Source of the DNA: Diabrotica undecimpunctata
Taxonomy: Eukaryota; Arthropoda; Insecta; Coleoptera; Chrysomelidae
Direction: 5' to 3'
Assembly (NCBI RefSeq): GCF_040954645.1
Contig: NC_092810.1
Location: 13,874,377-13,938,376 of the forward strand
Length of the DNA: 64,000 nt
The translations under genes and the position numbers were made by a program. This document shows, piece after piece, positions 9,410 to 21,055 of the stretch. The notes under the pieces were generated by a model. The model had not been told where the DNA came from, did no database searches, and was given only the letters and a program-made list of their open reading frames with translations. Position 1 is the stretch's first letter. Each line of letters starts with the position of its first letter.

Positions 9410-10811
9410 TTTAATTTTATTTATCCGCATCAACCACTGGGGTTATTAGCGGTATTTTTATTATACAAATACAGAAAATAAGATACATTTTAAAAGTCAT
9501 GACTTACAACAATATGGTATAATGTACATGTATGTATAAGTAACAAAAATTAAACCAAAATTTATTATAGAGTTTACAGTAATTTAAAAAAGACAGAACT
9601 TCATTGAATTTTGTAACCACTGCTTCTTTCAGGCTGTTGCGTATCTTGATTATCGCCTTGGCTGAGTAGAGGTGTACTCTGGACATTCTATTATTATATG
9701 GTTGAAAGGTGTTTGGCATCTTTGACACGTTGGTAGTGGTTCTTTGGCTGTGCGTAAGTCGCGTAACCCTAGCCGGAGTCTGCTGATAATTACCTGGTCT
9801 TTTCGTTATGGTGGTATAGGAAAATTTTTGAAGATAGGTTTGATGCTTTTAAGATTTGTGTTTGTTTGATCCCATATTTCTTGCTAGATTTTATTTACAT
9901 GAATCTTGAATAAAGTTTTAGTATCTGATATTGGTATACGTGTTGTAGTCGGAATGTTCACATTGTTTATTGATTTAAACGCTGTTTTGTCTGTTAGCTC
10001 ATTACCAGTTATTACGACATGTGATGGGACCCACATAAATAATATGGTTTTCCCAAGAAAATTGGAGCTGTTGCAACGCGTCTTTAATTAGGAATATAAT
10101 GATGTGTGTAGGATAAACATGTTTAATGGCCTGTAAAGATCTTAATGAATCTGATAATATTAGTATTTGTTTTTCATTTGTGGTTTTACAATGATATAGT
10201 GCGCCAAGTATTGCTTGGAGCTCTGCGGTATAAATACTACAGCCGTCAGTTAATCTAGTGGCAGAAATTACGTTTTCTGATACAGTAGCAGCTGCTGCTC
10301 GATTGTTGCAGCTGCTACTGTAACAGGAATTATTGTTTTTTTATTTTCTAACTCTATTATTTCAGAAGATGTTGACATTTGTCTTTTAATAGAAGTATAT
10401 GATATTATGATGGTGTTATTAGATAGTGATTCGGGTAGGTTTTGTGAGTTAGAGGTATTTGGTAGTGGTCTGGTTGAAGAAGTAGCAGGAGTACTGGATT
10501 GATGAGCAGTTGAGGTTTCTGATGTAAGGGATGTTCTATTTATTGGATAATTTTCTGTTTCAGAAATCTGTCCTCTCTCGTCTAATGTTTATCATTATTT
10601 TTGATCTAACCAACCAACGGTCACTCGTAACAGTGATTTTACTAATTACTGTAACATCTTGTACAATATTTTTTCTGTTTGTGATGATGAAATCAATTTC
10701 GCTTTTTGTTATGCCATCTGAACTAGCCCACGTCAACTTACGTTGTTGGTTCTTTTTGAAAAATGTGTTTTTCACATAGAGCCGATGATGCAACAAAAAA
10801 TGTATTAGCAC
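9410..10811 (-). pseudogene. LINE G (RNase H-bearing) relic with internal deletion
   Basis: Reading leftward from 10811, an endonuclease C-terminus appears first (FFKKNQQRKLTWASSDG, SEIDFIITNRKNI, VTSDRWLVRSK). A Ser/Thr/Asn-rich stretch follows, then an RNase H domain: IYTAELQAILGALYH, QILILSDSLRSLQAIK and SHHVVITGNELTDK. After it comes the C-terminal RLRLGLRDLRTAKEPLPTCQ and a Cys/His segment. The whole RT is missing, so the copy joins endonuclease to RNase H by deletion. Its 3' terminus (GCTAATAACCCCAGTGG on the minus strand, ~9445) matches the end of the copy at 41030-42335, showing the same family. Several frameshifts and stops are present. Confidence 0.75.
10281..10322. repeat. Perfect 15-bp inverted repeat (hairpin)
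   Basis: TACAGTAGCAGCTGC at 10281-10295 is exactly the reverse complement of 10308-10322, with a 12-base loop. It lies in the linker just before the RNase H part of the LINE G relic. It would form a strong stem in DNA or RNA; I cannot say whether it has a function. Confidence 0.8.
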
Positions 10812-11590
10812 ACCTCCTCTATAATTTCGTCCACCGTATCCAAATTAGCCCATAGCCACATCAAGTATATATGTCAATTAAATTACAGACCGACAGATGG
10901 AACTATTTGTTGCTAACCATTCGTCAACAAATGCGTCAGTCATTATCAAAAGCGATGCATAAGTAAAAGTTATACTCTGTGGATTACTGGTGTGAGCGTA
11001 TACTTTTTGCTAGATTATTTCTGTACCTTATTCTGAATATAAAGTCAAAACGCCAAATCAATTTTTCCAAAATTTTACAGCCTCGCTTCATTCCCACATA
11101 TAGTCGTATTAATTAAGGAGTAAAATACCGCAAGAAAATAATTTCAAAATCGTAATACTACTCTTTTATTATTCTTTCTAATGATTCAGCTGTAAAATAG
11201 TTACACAATTTTCCTAAATAATCCCTTTAACCAATTCCAGGTCTGTCCTATTTTTGATGCCTCAAGATTTCTTAGCTGAGAATTATACGAAGGTACGAAT
11301 GGGACCTGAAGACATTTCACAAGATTGACCTATTTACTTGTTTACCTGTTATATGAATTTCGAGTTCAATTCCGGATGTGAGACAGGCACGTTATTTGTT
11401 CTTGTTTCATTTGGTAGGGAGAATATTAAACATTAGTTGTTTCAGTTGGCATTTGCGGTGCATTATTTTGTTTGTTGAATGCTTATTTCCCTAGGAGAAG
11501 GAAGATATTATGTAGGTCGGTGATTGTGATTTCTCGAATACATTAAGAAAATCATTACAATAAAGTTCAGATGTAAAGAACGCAGAAAGG
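10812..11590. other. Unassigned stretch
   Basis: About 780 bp of mixed composition with no coding pattern or terminal repeat that I recognise. Confidence 0.35.
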
Positions 11591-12545
11591 TAATATGTGT
11601 AAATTATCATGAATGGTAATAACAATGAACGGTTCACCCATTATACAACTGTGGCAATTATTTATTTCAAGACTGTTACAGAATACAACAAACCAGCATA
11701 TATGTGTCTGATAGATTTGAAGAAAGCGTTTGACAGAGTGAGAATTCGGGACGCGATACATTTATTATATGAAAAGGGAATATCAATGGATTTAGTAAAA
11801 ACCATTGAGAATATATATAAAGATAACATAGCTATGGTAAGATGTAAAGGAAAACTATCACAACCTGTCAAATATGAAACTGGCATTAATATTTAATCTG
11901 ATAATGGATAAAATCATAAAGACAGTTAAAAAAGAAGAGGATATAGAATGGGAGAAAAGGAAATAAGGATAATATGCTACGCCGACGACGCCATAATAAC
12001 AGCCGAAAATGAAGATACCTGCAAAGATTAATTAAATAATTCGAAGATACGGCGCTCATATACAACATGGAGATGTGGAAGAAGAAGTACAAAAACAAGT
12101 GAACATGGCAAACAGAGCAGCAGGATGTCTCAACAACACAATCTGGAGAAACAAATACCTCACAACGGAAACGAAAACCAGGATATATAAATCAACAACA
12201 AGACCGATAATGACGTACACAGCGGAAACAAGAGCAGATACGGCGAAAACACAAAGACTACTGGAAACAACAGAAATGAAAGTCTTACGAAAAATAACAA
12301 ACCAAACTCTAAAAGACAGAGTAAGAAGTGAGGAAATACGAGCGAGATGTGGTATAGAGGAAATAAACGCGTGGACCAAAAGAAGAAAAGTGGAATGGAA
12401 TCAACACATCGAAAGAATGACAAAAAACAGAATAGTACGAATAGCAAGAGACAAATCGCCAAATGGAAGGAGATCATTGAGACGACCGAGAAAAATATGG
12501 TCAGACAACGTCTATTGAGGCTAAAAACCGAAGTAAAGCAGGCAT
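11591..12545 (+). pseudogene. LINE B reverse transcriptase and C-terminus relic
   Basis: The A box appears as YMCLIDLKKAFDRVRIRDAI at ~11700, followed by KGISMDLVKTIENIYKDN. The C box CYADDAIITAEN sits at ~11970 in another frame. The open stretch 12075-12518 carries VQKQVNMANRAAGCLNNTIW, KTRIYKSTTRPIMTYTAETR, MKVLRKITNQTLKDRVRSE, EWNQHIERM and RIARDKSPNGRRSLRRPR. This is the RT core with an internal deletion plus a nearly intact C-terminal domain of an APE-type LINE. Related pieces are at 37030-37160 and 39055-39760. It cannot make a full protein. Confidence 0.85.
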
Positions 12546-12959
12546 TTTGCCTATTTATAAAGTAGGAAAAAGAAGAAAAACACTGTTATAGACCAAGAGG
12601 TTCCGGATTATTGGTACGTTTCGACCAATGGATTGTATAGAAAAATTTATAATTTAATAATTAGTTGTCAGTAAGGCGATTTGAACATAAGGCTTATTTA
12701 AGCGTACAACCAACATCAATCAGTCAAAAAAAGTTGGAAGTTACTACTGGGTCAAACAGATTACCATTTGGACAACCATCTAAAGATAAATCTTCCAAAA
12801 ATGTTTAAAAATAAGTCACAAGTTTTATACGTGATACGTGTCCTCTAGATTAGAATAATTAGTATCTACATCTTACAGTTAGTCAAAACCAGTATTTTCA
12901 TTACAGTCAATTATGGATTAATCTCATTATATACGTCATAATAAATTCTGTTTTCTAAA
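12546..12959. other. Unassigned spacer
   Basis: No gene. The segment at 12595-12640 contains, on the minus strand, CCATTGGTCGAAACGTACC, which has a hammerhead-like right half but no acceptable CTGANGA core. Confidence 0.35.
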
Positions 12960-13275
12960 TAGTTCATTTAAACTTCACCATCCTCAGTGGCATTACAGCT
13001 CGTTATGAGCCAAAGCCTTCTTCAGAACAATCTTCCATTCGCCCCTGTCTCTGGCAACTCTTCTCCATGCTTTTACTCCAATGGATTTAGATCATCCTCT
13101 TTGTTATCTCGATCCCTAAGTTTTGGTCTTCCTCTGGCTCGTCTTCCCACTGGTCCTCTTCGGTCGAAAATTTTTCTGATCGTTACATCTTCATCTCGCC
13201 TAATTACATGTCCTATCCACCAAAGGCGTGCTAATTTAATACATTTTACAACGTCAGGTTCCCCAAAACTTCTGT
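12960..13275 (-). pseudogene. LINE C-terminal fragment, antisense
   Basis: Minus-strand translation from 13275 reads KFELYRSFGEPDVVKCIK, LARLWWIGHVIRRDEDV and RKIFDRRGPVGRRARGRPKL, ending in a disrupted NAT-type tail at ~12980. W-GHV-R-ED, G-R-RGRPK and the upstream ELY--FGEPDVVK are the standard end of several insect LINE proteins. The plus-strand open frame here is its shadow. Everything upstream, including the RT, is missing. Confidence 0.7.
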
Positions 13276-14099
13276 ATAACTCAAAATTTAAACCATTTAA
13301 ACTTAAGTAAGTAATAATATCATTAAATGGTCTTCCTTGAATGATGTTTAATCCAAAAAATAAAATTTAATCCATATTGCTATTAAAAATTATCCCAGTC
13401 AATTTATTTTCAAATCAAACACCGAGAGATTTTAAGCTTAACTACATAAAAGTAACCCAGGGGAAAATACATCTGAAAAGAAATGAACAGGCTGAATTTT
13501 TTATAAGGAAAAGATGAAAGGAAAACAAGTTTAAGAAGCACGTGTCTGATCTTCTGGCAGTTTATTTTAAATATTTGTGATTTGAAGGACATCGATGTCG
13601 AGCGTCTAATAGCTTGTTTAGAAAATATACAGGAAAAAATATTTGGTCACGTTTGTAGTGAGCTTTTGTACAATTTACGTTCTTTGATATTATTAGTAGT
13701 ATATGCTGTATAAAGAGATACATTAGTATACTGTAAAACAAACAGAAGTGTCCTGTTTGGGTCGCTTGCTGAAAGGTTTACGATTTTTCATACAAAGATT
13801 CATGCTTACAGATAAAATGTACGATAAAACAGATGTGAAAGAAAACGCCGTATCTATAACCAATGTGTTATTTTCAACAAAGCCGATAAATTTTACAAGA
13901 CAGATAATAAAAACTTTGTTAATGTCGCAATAAAGAAGAAAAATAAGAACTCGAGCATTTAGCATAGAGTATACATAACTATGTATAATCTGGGATGTAA
14001 TGGGATAGTGAAGTGCAATATATAGCAACTCCTATTCAAATGTCAACCTCACCTGCTCGTATGATGACCTAGATCATGGTTTTCTGGTACATCCTGCTA
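13276..14099. other. Unassigned stretch
   Basis: About 820 bp without a recognised element; short frames at 13748-14028 on both strands show no family resemblance. Confidence 0.35.
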
Positions 14100-16395
14100 G
14101 ATATCTAACGAGGCTCTAATGTCCGAGTGTTTGCCGGGATAAGCAATTCACCATTTACTGGCCAACGGCTTAGGGCGGATGAGCTAGTAAGTGGAAGGAC
14201 ACTCTGTTGTCCTGAGATTGAAAAATTGGTCTCGAAGGCGAACTTTGGGGAAGAACCAAGAAAGTGGTCAACGGTATCAGAATGCAGAAGGCAACGAGAA
14301 ACCACTACATTAAAGGTCCCTGATATCATCTCTAGTATAAATTATAATGGCTAGCACTATTTGCGCAAAAGACATTATTGATTATGGTAATCGGAGACCA
14401 AAATCTGGCAGGAAAGAACAACACCATCAGATAGCAAGGCCTCCTTGGTCGTCAATATGCGAAACCCTTGCACAAAAAACCAAAAAAAAAATACTCAACC
14501 CTATCAGATAAAAATAGCTACCTGGAATGTAAGAAGAATGTATCAGCCTGGAAAACTAAATATTGTTATTAAAGAGAAAGAGAGGGTGAATATAGATATA
14601 CTTAGGGTTAGCGATGTACAATGGTCAGGAAATGGAGAAATATCAATAAATAACCACAATATCTATTACACTGGAGGAGACAAAACTGATCATCGATACG
14701 GAGTAGCTTTCATCATAAGCAACATTATTAGAAAATCAGTTGTGTGATTCAAATCTCAAAAAGAATAATAATGCTAAAAATTCAAGTACGGACCTGTAAT
14801 ATTATTATGATCCAAGTCTATGCTCCCACAGCTGATAAGACCGAAGATGAGATCGAAAAGTTTTATTCAGAATTGCACAATACAATTAAGTTAACAAAAT
14901 CTAGAGATATTACTTACATTTTAGGAGACTTTAATGCAAAAATTGTTGTAGGTACAGTTGAAAATATAGTTGGACAGTTCCGATTAGGAACTAGAAACGA
15001 GAGAGGAGAAAGGCTCATAGAATTCTGCCAAGAAAAGAATATGGTATTTGCCAATACTTGGTTTCAGCCTCCTAAGAGAAGACTATATACATGGACGTCT
15101 CCTTCACTTACAGACAACCACATTGTCAGAAACCAGATAGACTTTATACTCGTAAATAGCAGATATAAAAACTCTATAACCTCAGTTAAAACTTATCCTG
15201 GAGCAGATGTTAACTCAGACCACAATCCGTTAGTTGCTAATGTGAAAAAAAAATTAAAAAGAATTGAACTCAGAAAACAACAACCAAAAATTAATGTAAG
15301 AATGCTAAAAACCGAAGAAATAAAAAATGAATTTAAAAATAATGTGAATTTTAATATGCAAAAAACACTAACTGACAACAAACAAATTATGGACGTAAAT
15401 AAAAAGTAGTATAATATAAAAAACACATTACTGAAACCAGCTCAAGAAAGTTTGATACACCAGAGGTCAGAGGCTAAAAAACAGTGGATGACAAAGGAAA
15501 TACTATTACAGATGGAAAAAAGAAGGAAATATAAAGGAAAAGATCTACAAAAGTATAAAGAAATACAACGAATAATTAAGGAAAAAATCAAAACAGGTAA
15601 GGAAATCTATTTGATGAAACAATGTAAAGAGATAGAAGAACTAGAAACAAAATAAAATATGAGAAATATGCACAAAAAAAAAAGAGAAGTGACTGAAATG
15701 GGTCGAAATAGACAGCAAGGACAATATAAAAGACAAAAAAAGAGTACTACTAATAGATTTATCAAAGAAATTAAGACGATGGAAGGAGTACGTTAGAGAA
15801 CTTTTTCAAGATGAAAGAGGTCAAATGTAGAAAATATAAGAATCAAATCCTTTAGAAAGACAGAAGATCACGATAGATGAAATCAAAGATGCTATCAAAA
15901 ATTCTAAAGACACTAAGGCAGCTGGATTAGATGAAATACCAGTAAACATGTTAAAACTAGTGGAAGAGGATAACTTGGAAGTATTGGCAGATTTATTCAA
16001 CACTGTGTACAATACGGGAATAATACCACAAGAGTGGCTGAAGTCAGCCTGTATAACCATCCCTAAAAAACAAGCGGCAAAAGAGTGCTCTGATTATCGA
16101 ACACTGAGCCTCATGAGTCATACTTTAAAAGTACTGCTGAAAGTAATACATAAGAGAATACCTAGAGGAGGATATTAGCGACACGCAGTTCGGGTTCCGA
16201 AATGGAATGGGTACTCGAGAAGGACTATTTGCCATCAACATATTGATTCAGCGATGTCGGGATGTAAACGTTGATCTACACTTGTGTTTTGTTGGTTACA
16301 AAAAAGCTTTCGGGAAAGTGAGACATAAAAAACTAATATCAATACTTATGAACAAACGTATTTCCGAAAAGAAAAGAGGACATCCAAGCTTCTGT
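14100..16395 (+). pseudogene. LINE A (RTE/BovB-like), 5' half: 5' UTR, endonuclease, start of RT
   Basis: A leader (14100-14443) precedes the coding region. The APE endonuclease shows IATWNVRRMYQPGK, ILRVSDVQWSGNGE, IIMIQVYAPTADK, ILGDFNAK, RRLYTWTSP, NQIDFILVNSR and GADVNSDHNPLVA in order. These match BovB/RTE-clade endonucleases, except that the usual ISE glutamate reads VSD. RT blocks follow: AAGLDEIPVNMLK, NTGIIPQEWLKSACI, DYRTLSLMSHTLKVLLK, FGFRNGMGTREGLFA and YKKAFGKVRHKK, where both aspartates of the A box are lost. Frameshifts occur at ~14745, ~15410, ~15660-15840 and ~16175. The copy stops at ~16395, where pogo-like coding begins, so the YADD half is missing. Confidence 0.85.
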
Positions 16396-17925
16396 TAAGT
16401 AATTTTTGGATCAGAACCCCCAACCAAATCCATTTAAAAACAATTTTTCTGGGGATCGTTGCTATTAATCGTTTTTTAAGAAGACACTCTAATTTAACAA
16501 ATAGAATTCCTGAAACTGTAAACAATGCCAGTGGAAACGTGTCAGAAAATGATATCAGAAAGTGGTTTTAATAATATGCAATAATATTTAATGAAAAAGA
16601 ACTATTTTGACATTCTTTCTGATCCTAGCAGAGTTTACAACGGAGATGAAACTTATTTTACCCTTTGTCCGAAAGAAGATAAGGTTCTTGCACTAAAAGG
16701 TGTCAAAAATGTTTATCAGATAGAGCAATTCCCATTGAAAACAAATATTACCGTCATTTTCACATGTTCTTCTGCGGGAGTTACAACGCCACCGATGATC
16801 GTTTATGCTTATAAATGATTACCCAAAAGCATCGCAGAAGGTGTTCCAGATGGGTGGGGTATTGCTACAAGTAAAAAAGGTTGGATGCAAGCAGATATTA
16901 TTCATGATTATATATCTAAGATATTATATCCTTATTTAGTAAAACAACATGTTACATTTCCAATTATAATGTTTGTAGACGGCCACAAAACACATTTGAC
17001 ATACCAACTAAGTCAACTATGTACAGAACTAGAAATAATCTTAGTGGCATTATATCCAAATGCCACTAGAATTCTTCAACCCGCCGACGTCTCTAATTTC
17101 AAGCCACTTAAAAATGCGTGGAAAAGAGCTTTGTTGAATTGGAAGAGACAAAATCCATTTGAACAACTAAGTAAGAGTAACTTTGCTTCAATTTTAAAAG
17201 AAGAGGTAGATACTCTTAAACCATCGGCTATCTTAAGTGGTTTTAGAGTGTGTGGTCTCTGTCCTTGGAACGCGGATAGTATTGACTAAAGCAAATGCCT
17301 AGGTAAAAAACATACCGTAAACAAATTTGGCGAAACCACAACAGAATCAATCAATTTCACCGATTTTTGCAACATATGCGATGAAGATACTTTACAGCTC
17401 TTAAAATAAGCCAGAAAAAATGGAAATTCTGATAACACTAGCAAAAGTTTCAGGGTACTACTTAATCTATTTAACATTTTACATCCAAATAATCCAAATA
17501 ATAAAGAAGGCGACAATTCACAAATTGTAATAGATGAAATGTTTTTGGAAGATATGTCTGTAGTAGAAGAGAGAGCAGCAATGACTTTAACTTACGATAT
17601 AGAATCTGTACCTGTTGTTCTTTTAGAAGAAGTTCCTGAACAAAATACGAAAGTGGCTCAAATTTTAGCGCTTTACTCAGAAAATACTTAAGAAATAATC
17701 ACAGGGCGCGCTGCCATTTCAACTTTTGATTCAGTACCGTCTACTAGTCAAAACTCTATAAATAAGAGCAGTAACATGGAAGATTGTTTGCCTTGGGCCA
17801 AAATTCCGAACGTAAGGAAATACGTAATACCCAAAAATCTTGTTTTGTAATTTTCTTCTTAAGTTTATAAAAGAACACTAGAAGAAAAGGAACGCGAAAA
17901 AAATGAAATGGCAGAGCAAGATTAA
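16385..17925 (+). pseudogene. pogo/Tigger-like transposase pseudogene
   Basis: After NPFKNNFSGDRCY the frames give HSNLTNRIPETVNN, SENDIRKWF, SRVYNGDETYFTLCPK (first catalytic Asp), GVTTPPMIVYAYK, DGWGIATSKKGWMQ, PIIMFVDGHKTHLT (second Asp), ILQPADVSNFKPLK (third Asp) and SAILSGFRVCGLCPWNADSID. This is the DDE_1 domain of the pogo branch of Tc1/mariner. The N-terminal HTH is absent, stops interrupt it at ~16569, 16818 and 17287, and a decayed C-terminal tail runs to ~17925. It lies directly against the broken RTE LINE. It is clearly diverged from the element at 21056-24831. No terminal repeats were found. Confidence 0.85.
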
Positions 17926-19214
17926 TTTTGTATTCAAGCTTTATTTTGATGCTCTCCCACTCAGCTTTTTTATTAATTAATATCGGATTGATATCTCTCA
18001 ATAAAAATAGTTTCTTTATTTGTTTAGAAACAAGCAAAAATAGCAACCTATGTACAGGAGTCGCAATTGATTTAAGTTTAAAAGAGTAACATTACATGTT
18101 CAAAGACCATTCATTTATTGTATCGCTATTACCACTTTCTTTTGCTTATATTGCAGCTTTTAAGTCAAATAAATTGTATACCTTTCCAGCTGCGTTGGAA
18201 AGGAAATAAAAACCGACAATCGACTTTTTGCCTTTTACGCCTCACAACTTGTCGTGTATTGCTGCTCTTAAAATTCTAACAGCAACTTTGGGACTCACAA
18301 ATCAGCGTTCTGGATTTGACACTTCAAACAGACTTAACTCTATTAGCATCGGGAGTTTTTCACGTCGACGTTTTTTGATATTCTGTTGTACTCCCTTTTG
18401 TCTTGCATAAATTACATCCAAACTAACTGAGGCATATTTGCTGCACGAGATGATGGAAAATTTTATTAAAAGTTATCAGGACTGGGTTTAACTTTTAAAT
18501 TGATTTACATTATAAGCGAAATATTATATAGTGTTAGCAAATTTGTTACTTTTTTGTAAAGTCGTGATATTAAATTATAAAGAAATTAATTTTTAAATCT
18601 AGAGTTTAGTGTTCATTTTTCTTTCGTTAAATATGTTTAAGAACTTAAATATTATAAATTCCAGAAAGCTGCGAATAGCAGTTACCTCACTAACTGCGAC
18701 TATTTACCATTTCGAATCTTCGATTAGCAACTGTCTGATTTTATAGTAATCTAGAACATGTGGGTTAAGGTAGCCGGTAAAACTCTTTTGCGATCTTACT
18801 AAACGACAGGCTGGAGAGGTAGGTGACCTTCCCTGAGCCGACCTGAAAATCATTCCCCCATTCCTTGTCTGAAGGGAAATTCTCCTTACACCCGTTTCTG
18901 TTTTTCTCTTTATGAACTCCTACCTCCATCCTACCCTTTATTAACTAGCATTAACCTGCGCGGTAGAGTATGGTTAAATCCTAAACATACTTAACAAAAT
19001 AAAAACAGGGACCTCAGTCTCTATCTAGGCAGCAAACAGAGGGTGCAAAGGACGACGACAAATTTATTCAGCCATACAATCTTAGAACACTGTCATTGTG
19101 GGAAAAATTACTAAAACTTGAAGAGAAGTTAAAACACATCAAACTCAATGAAAAATTTTAAATAATCTCAAGTGTGCAGAAAATTATTCAGGAGGTTCAT
19201 ACAAGATTAAGAAT
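17926..19214. other. Unassigned stretch with one possible coding relic
   Basis: The minus strand at ~18425-18240 reads ARQKGVQQNIKKRRREKLP then MLIELSLFEVSNPER, a stop, and VSPKVAVRILRAAIHDKL. This looks protein-like but I do not recognise it. The rest (to 19214) shows no pattern; 18760-19060 is somewhat GC-richer than its surroundings. Confidence 0.3.
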
Positions 19215-19400
19215 ATTTTTAAGTCAAATTCCAATATATCTAAAAGAAAAGTATTTAATCAGTACCTTCTGCTAGTTATGACCTATGGTGCAGAAACCCT
19301 AACACTCACAAGAATAAGAGTAAGTAAACTACAAGTTGAGGAAAGAGCAGTGGAGAGCAAGAGATTAGGGGTGGCAAATTTAATTAAAAATAAATGTTGA
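19215..19400 (+). pseudogene. LINE F C-terminal fragment, plus strand (left part)
   Basis: The frame reads SKRKVFNQYLLLVMTYGAET, LTLTRIRVSKLQVEERAVE and SKRLG, the same post-RT segment as at 8420-8905. It stops where a minus-strand LINE copy begins at ~19401. A compatible continuation (LEPILKWNWAGHVTRA) appears at 20095-20190 on the plus strand, so the minus-strand copy probably landed inside this one. Confidence 0.65.
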
Positions 19401-20090
19401 ACCAATCTATCTATCTATCTATAGCCCAAAATCTATTTATGTGTTAAATATAGGCCTCTCCCATTTGTCTTCATTTGTCTCTGTCTTCTGTTTGTCTTTT
19501 CCACATTGGACCTGTGCTTTTCTCAATGTCTATATGGTCTCCAGCGGCCAAGTTCTTTATTCCATTTTCCATCCTGACATCTTTTGTTATGCCCAGCTCA
19601 TTTCCATTTTAATTTCAATGCATGTTCGACAGCGTCTGTTGTTTGGTTTCGCATCTTATCCACTCATTACTCTTTTTATCTCTCAACGATATTCCCAACA
19701 TTTGTCTTTCCATAGCTCTTTGAGTTTTCTTTATTCTATTTAAGTTGCTCTTGGTGCACGTCCACGTCTGGGCACCATATGTCAGAATAGGTAGGACGCA
19801 TGCATTAAATACCTTCGTTCTTAATTTTAAAGGTATTTTTTGATTTTTGATAGTATATGAGAGTTTTCCGAATGCAGCCCATCCCATTCTTATTCTTTTG
19901 GTTATTTCTTTAGTCTGGTTACTTTTGTCTGCTCTGATAGCTTGTCCTAACTAAATATATTCTTGGACGTGTTCTATGTTTGTTCCACCTATGGTAATTA
20001 CTGATCTGTCTTCTGTATTAGTCATTATTTTAGTTTTCTTTAGATTCATTTTTAGTCCTTTTTCAAGAGATGTTTTTTCTAGGTCTGAAA
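19401..20090 (-). pseudogene. LINE F C-terminal fragment, minus strand, with GATA tail
   Basis: From 20090 leftward: ISDLEKTSLEKGLKMNLKKT, DRSVITIGGTNIEHVQEYI, MGWAAFGKLSYTIKNQK, KVFNACVLPILTYGAQTWT and RAMERQMLGISLRDKKS. The MWKRQT-type end follows, and the copy terminates in a TATC repeat at 19404-19424. This covers the end of the RT thumb and the C-terminal domain; the catalytic RT core is truncated away. It has one frameshift after the NMH-type segment near 19615. It appears inserted in the plus-strand LINE F copy. Confidence 0.8.
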
Positions 20091-20094
20091 TCAA

Positions 20095-20190
20095 GACCAC
20101 CAAGAATTCAGACCTTGAACCAATACTAAAATGGAATTGGGCAGGTCATGTAACAAGAGCAGTTGACGCTTGAAAATTATTTAGGAATAG
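20095..20190 (+). pseudogene. LINE F C-terminal fragment, plus strand (right part)
   Basis: SDLEPILKWNWAGHVTRAVD corresponds to the -KLKWNWAGH--R- block that follows MLGI-LRD in this family. It fits as the continuation of 19215-19400 after the minus-strand insertion. Confidence 0.55.
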
Positions 20191-20211
20191 CGACTCCCAA
20201 TACAAGTTAAT

Positions 20212-20212
<1 letters not shown>

Positions 20213-20283
<71 letters not shown>
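20213..20283. repeat. (GA)n microsatellite
   Basis: An uninterrupted GA dinucleotide run of about 70 bp. Confidence 0.98.
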
Positions 20284-20285
<2 letters not shown>

Positions 20286-20404
20286 ATACCATACCTTATG
20301 ATCTAGATTATAAAGAATTAATTTTAGTACACCAGTATTTAATTGGCTCAGCGGCCCTGTTGCTCAGTTCTAATAGAACTGAGAATCTGGAACTAAGAAC
20401 TGAT

Positions 20405-20600
20405 AGTTAAAATAGGTGTAGGAAGAGGTGTAAGAAGAAAACAAGTTTCTTGGTTAAAAAACATTCGTGAATGGACCTATATATTAAATGCAGGACAATT
20501 ATTCCATATTGTAGAAGATCGAGAAGCCTTCGCAATGGTGATCGCCAACGTCGGACAATTCTGATATGGCACGCGAAGAAGATTTGTTCGATAAGCTTAA
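20405..20600 (+). pseudogene. LINE A (RTE-like) 3' end
   Basis: The frame reads GVRRKQVSWLKNIREWTYIL, GQLFHIVEDREAFAMVIANV and stops at ~20562, with GGCACGCGAAGAAGAT as the tail. R-ISWLKNIREW and the IANV end match the C-termini of the RTE copies at 2262 and 57477. Nothing of the RT remains. Confidence 0.7.
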
Positions 20601-21055
20601 AGGTTTATAAAGGATTCGAATTCGATCTAAAACATGGTATTTGGCAATATTTAGATTTTGCTTAAATAGGGGAATAGTCAACATGTGGCTTCTTTAACGC
20701 GACATTGAGGCAATTTCTTTATTAGAATTTTACAGCCGAATTATGGAGGCCCTGCTGATAGCTCCAGATATTCCAACCCCACGTGGAGTACGTCGAAAAT
20801 CTTCAAAACATGTTCCTGATGAAATTCGTTTGGATAATGTAGGTCTATTGGGGAACAAAATTTAAAAACAACGAAAGTGCCGCAAATGTGACAAATGTAC
20901 CAAATATCAATGCATTAAATGTAATGTAAGACTTCATCCCGAGCAATGTTTTGTCAACTATATCAAGCTGTAAACGTTTTAAAATAAATAATGTTTTATG
21001 AAATATTGTGTCCTTGATTGCCCAGCGTATGATATATCGTATGTAAAAAAGACTA

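Noticed and set aside
12595..12640. Possible hammerhead on the minus strand (TTGGTCGAAACGTACC)
   Set aside because: The GAAA half is present but the CTGANGA core is not, and stem I cannot be drawn.
12987..13310. Plus-strand 107-codon open frame
   Set aside because: It is the shadow of an antisense LINE C-terminus with clear GHV-R and RGRPK blocks.
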